6,504 nucleotides of DNA from Methanobacteriota archaeon (GTDB taxonomy: Archaea > Thermoplasmatota > Poseidoniia > Poseidoniales > Poseidoniaceae): NCBI GenBank assembly GCA_011525095.1, contig WTIV01000146.1, positions 1-6,504 on the forward strand, written 5' to 3'. Numbering within the stretch: position 1 is the stretch's first letter; every line of letters begins with the position of its first letter. The notes beneath the pieces were generated by a model. The model had not been told where the DNA came from, ran no database searches, and worked only from the letters and a program-made list of their open reading frames with translations. A program made the translations under genes and the position numbers. Positions 5,133 to 6,504 of this stretch are shown here, piece by piece.

Positions 5133-5408
5133 ATGGTGGATGCAAAGGCTATCAAGGATAAAGTCAGCAAGAAGATCAACAATACCCGGTCAAAAATTGG
5201 ATCACACATCAGCGCTCACAAGCACTGTAGAATCTGTGGAATCAATATCGATGCGAAAGCCGAACCACGCATCTGTAAGAATACAGATTGTGAAACGGCT
5301 CTTGAGAAGAGAGAGAAGAATGACAGAATGATGAGGATCATGTTTTTCATATTCGTTGGAATATTCTTTGTCCCGATTCTGCTTAGTTCAGTGGGAATAC
5401 TTGGCTAA
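5133..5408 (+). CDS. Small Zn-ribbon protein with a C-terminal membrane anchor (DUF2116-like)
   Basis: This 91-residue protein has three parts. The lysine-rich N-terminus (about 5-30) is probably helical. A four-cysteine zinc site follows: HCRIC (Cys32, Cys35) and CKNTDC (Cys48, Cys53). A single hydrophobic segment at about 69-89 reaches the C-terminus. Basic residues just before the hydrophobic segment (KREKNDRMMR) suggest the zinc domain stays in the cytoplasm and the protein is tail-anchored. The layout resembles archaeal proteins annotated as zinc-ribbon DUF2116, whose role is unknown; that family call is from memory. A second reading frame (5125-5331) overlaps it, but the cysteine pattern, the membrane segment and the ribosome site support this one. 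It follows pyrH by 4 nt. Its TAA stop overlaps the TAG stop of the convergent GTPase gene. Confidence 0.85.
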   Translation: MVDAKAIKDKVSKKINNTRSKIGSHISAHKHCRICGINIDAKAEPRICKNTDCETALEKREKNDRMMRIMFFIFVGIFFVPILLSSVGILG

Positions 5409-6502
5409 GATTGTCTGTGCCATCCCTCAGGTAGTAACAGAGGGTCACTCGCCATATTTTCCTTACAGCGTCTGACTATTTCCAATCTAAGTGCAGTTAC
5501 ACCTACATCATCTAGCGATGAAATTGTTACGCATCCCTCTTCATCCAACAGCACAGGAAGGTGAGGTTCTCCCTCACCATCCCACTGCGACTCTGCTTGC
5601 ATTACTTCATCCCAATTTTCAGGTCTTGGCTCCATCAAATCAGCCTTTGATACGACTACAATAATATCGATATCTGGCAGTAAAGTTTTGACTTCAGCAA
5701 GCAAATTGTGTTGGTCATCTAGCGAGGTACCACACTGTTCTGAAATATCCATCAAGAATATGCAAAGGCTACCTACGTGTTCTATTGCAGCTATCGCCTG
5801 CATCTCAATGGCATTCCTATCATCCATTGGCCTATCCAGTAAACCGGGAGTATCTACCATCTGATGTGGTACTCTTCTATGTTTGAAGTGTCCTACGTGA
5901 AGTTGCTTAGTAGTGAACGGGTAGTGATTCACTTCCATATTACCACTTGATAGCGAAGAAATGAATGCACTTTTACCAACATTCGGCGCACCGCACACAA
6001 CAATGGTTGGACAAACTTGGTCGATAACAGGTAATCGGCGCAGAATCATACGACTTTCATGTAACCAATCCAAAGAAGGCCCCACTCTCCTCATGATGCT
6101 GGATAGGCGGCCGTAGGCTTCTTTCCTTGCATCGTGCATAACCTCAAATCGGGCGGAACGAACGATTTTGTCTGAGTTTTGTTTTGCAATTTTTCTCATT
6201 TGCTTTGCTCCCCAGCCAAGCATGGATAGATGATGTCTGTAATCATCACAACCAACGCAAGCGTCTACCATCGCCTTATCGAAAATTGGCATTTGGTCGA
6301 GGCTAGGCCATGATTTTTCAGTGTCTTCAAGATACTGTGACATTACATCTGCAGCAGTTTGAACCATTCTGGTCAACTGCTTCCTTACCCTGAATACCTT
6401 GACTGGGTCATCAACTCTATCCGCCGACTTTTTGGCTCTGCTGAAGCCCTTGTCGAGAACCTCCTCTTCGGTGAGTACGGTGACCAAGTCTCTCCATACC
6501 AC
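5405..6502 (-). CDS. nog1: NOG1-family GTPase, probable 50S ribosome assembly factor
   Basis: GTP-binding protein of the OBG/NOG1 group, associated with large ribosomal subunit assembly in archaea and eukaryotes. It has 365 residues, the short archaeal form without the long eukaryotic C-terminal extension. A helical N-terminal NOG1 domain (about 1-160) precedes the G domain. G1 is GAPNVGKS (171-178), G2 is the YPFTTK stretch (194-199) and G3 is DTPG (217-220) followed by LLDRP. The family-typical DDRNAIEMQAIAAIEH is at 227-242. G4 reads SKAD (285-288) instead of NKxD, and G5 is probably the ISS at 327-329. The GTG at 6502 is two bases from the window edge. It fits the family N-terminus (a short lead-in followed by TEEEVLDKGF), so the gene is probably complete, but an upstream start cannot be excluded. 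Its TAG stop overlaps the TAA of the convergent Zn-ribbon gene. Confidence 0.92.
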   Translation of the reverse strand: MVWRDLVTVLTEEEVLDKGFSRAKKSADRVDDPVKVFRVRKQLTRMVQTAADVMSQYLEDTEKSWPSLDQMPIFDKAMVDACVGCDDYRHHLSMLGWGAKQMRKIAKQNSDKIVRSARFEVMHDARKEAYGRLSSIMRRVGPSLDWLHESRMILRRLPVIDQVCPTIVVCGAPNVGKSAFISSLSSGNMEVNHYPFTTKQLHVGHFKHRRVPHQMVDTPGLLDRPMDDRNAIEMQAIAAIEHVGSLCIFLMDISEQCGTSLDDQHNLLAEVKTLLPDIDIIVVVSKADLMEPRPENWDEVMQAESQWDGEGEPHLPVLLDEEGCVTISSLDDVGVTALRLEIVRRCKENMASDPLLLPEGWHRQS

Positions 6503-6504
6503 TT

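Noticed and set aside
5125..5331. Alternative 68-residue frame overlapping the Zn-ribbon membrane gene
   Set aside because: It is basic and low in recognisable features; the other frame has the paired cysteines, a membrane segment and a spaced ribosome site.
1..6504. Mobile element, CRISPR array, tRNA, rRNA, or defence or toxin-antitoxin system
   Set aside because: No direct repeat arrays, transposase or nuclease motifs, cloverleaf candidates or terminal repeats were seen; nearly every base is in housekeeping genes.

Overview
The window is almost wholly coding DNA from what looks like an archaeal chromosome. It encodes an aRF1/eRF1-type release factor (NIKS, GGQ, C-terminal zinc cysteines), an archaeal-type UMP kinase, an archaeal-type arginyl-tRNA synthetase, a short NOG1-family GTPase and a Zn-ribbon protein with a membrane tail. 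This mix is archaeal. Moderate GC by eye, together with a single-domain parvulin and a bacterial-type FolB, suggests a mesophile. My best guess is a marine Thermoplasmatota lineage such as Poseidoniales (Marine Group II), but that is inference. A thaumarchaeal or other mesophilic archaeal origin cannot be excluded without a search.

Layout. Positions 1-1384 hold a tight plus-strand cluster: the end of an unidentified gene, a parvulin prolyl isomerase, a dihydroneopterin aldolase (FolB), and an unrecognised cysteine-rich protein. The last of these runs 23 bp into the 3' end of argS on the opposite strand. Positions 1362-4331 hold a minus-strand pair, prf1 (aRF1) followed by argS. The prf1 stop codon lies inside the argS ribosome-binding site, so the two are probably translationally coupled. 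A 92-bp divergent spacer (4332-4423) then separates prf1 from a plus-strand pair, pyrH and the Zn-ribbon/membrane protein. Finally a NOG1 GTPase on the minus strand converges on that pair with a 4-bp overlap and reaches the right edge of the window.

Together these are housekeeping functions: translation termination (aRF1), tRNA charging (ArgS), large-subunit ribosome assembly (NOG1), pyrimidine nucleotide synthesis (PyrH), pterin/folate synthesis (FolB) and protein folding (parvulin). I see no mobile element, CRISPR array, tRNA, rRNA or toxin-antitoxin locus, and no clear new biological system. The points most worth a second look are a perfect 10-bp hairpin inside the prf1 coding region, a palindrome abutting the prf1 ribosome-binding site, the unidentified CxxCxxC protein, and the bacterial-type FolB/parvulin pair.
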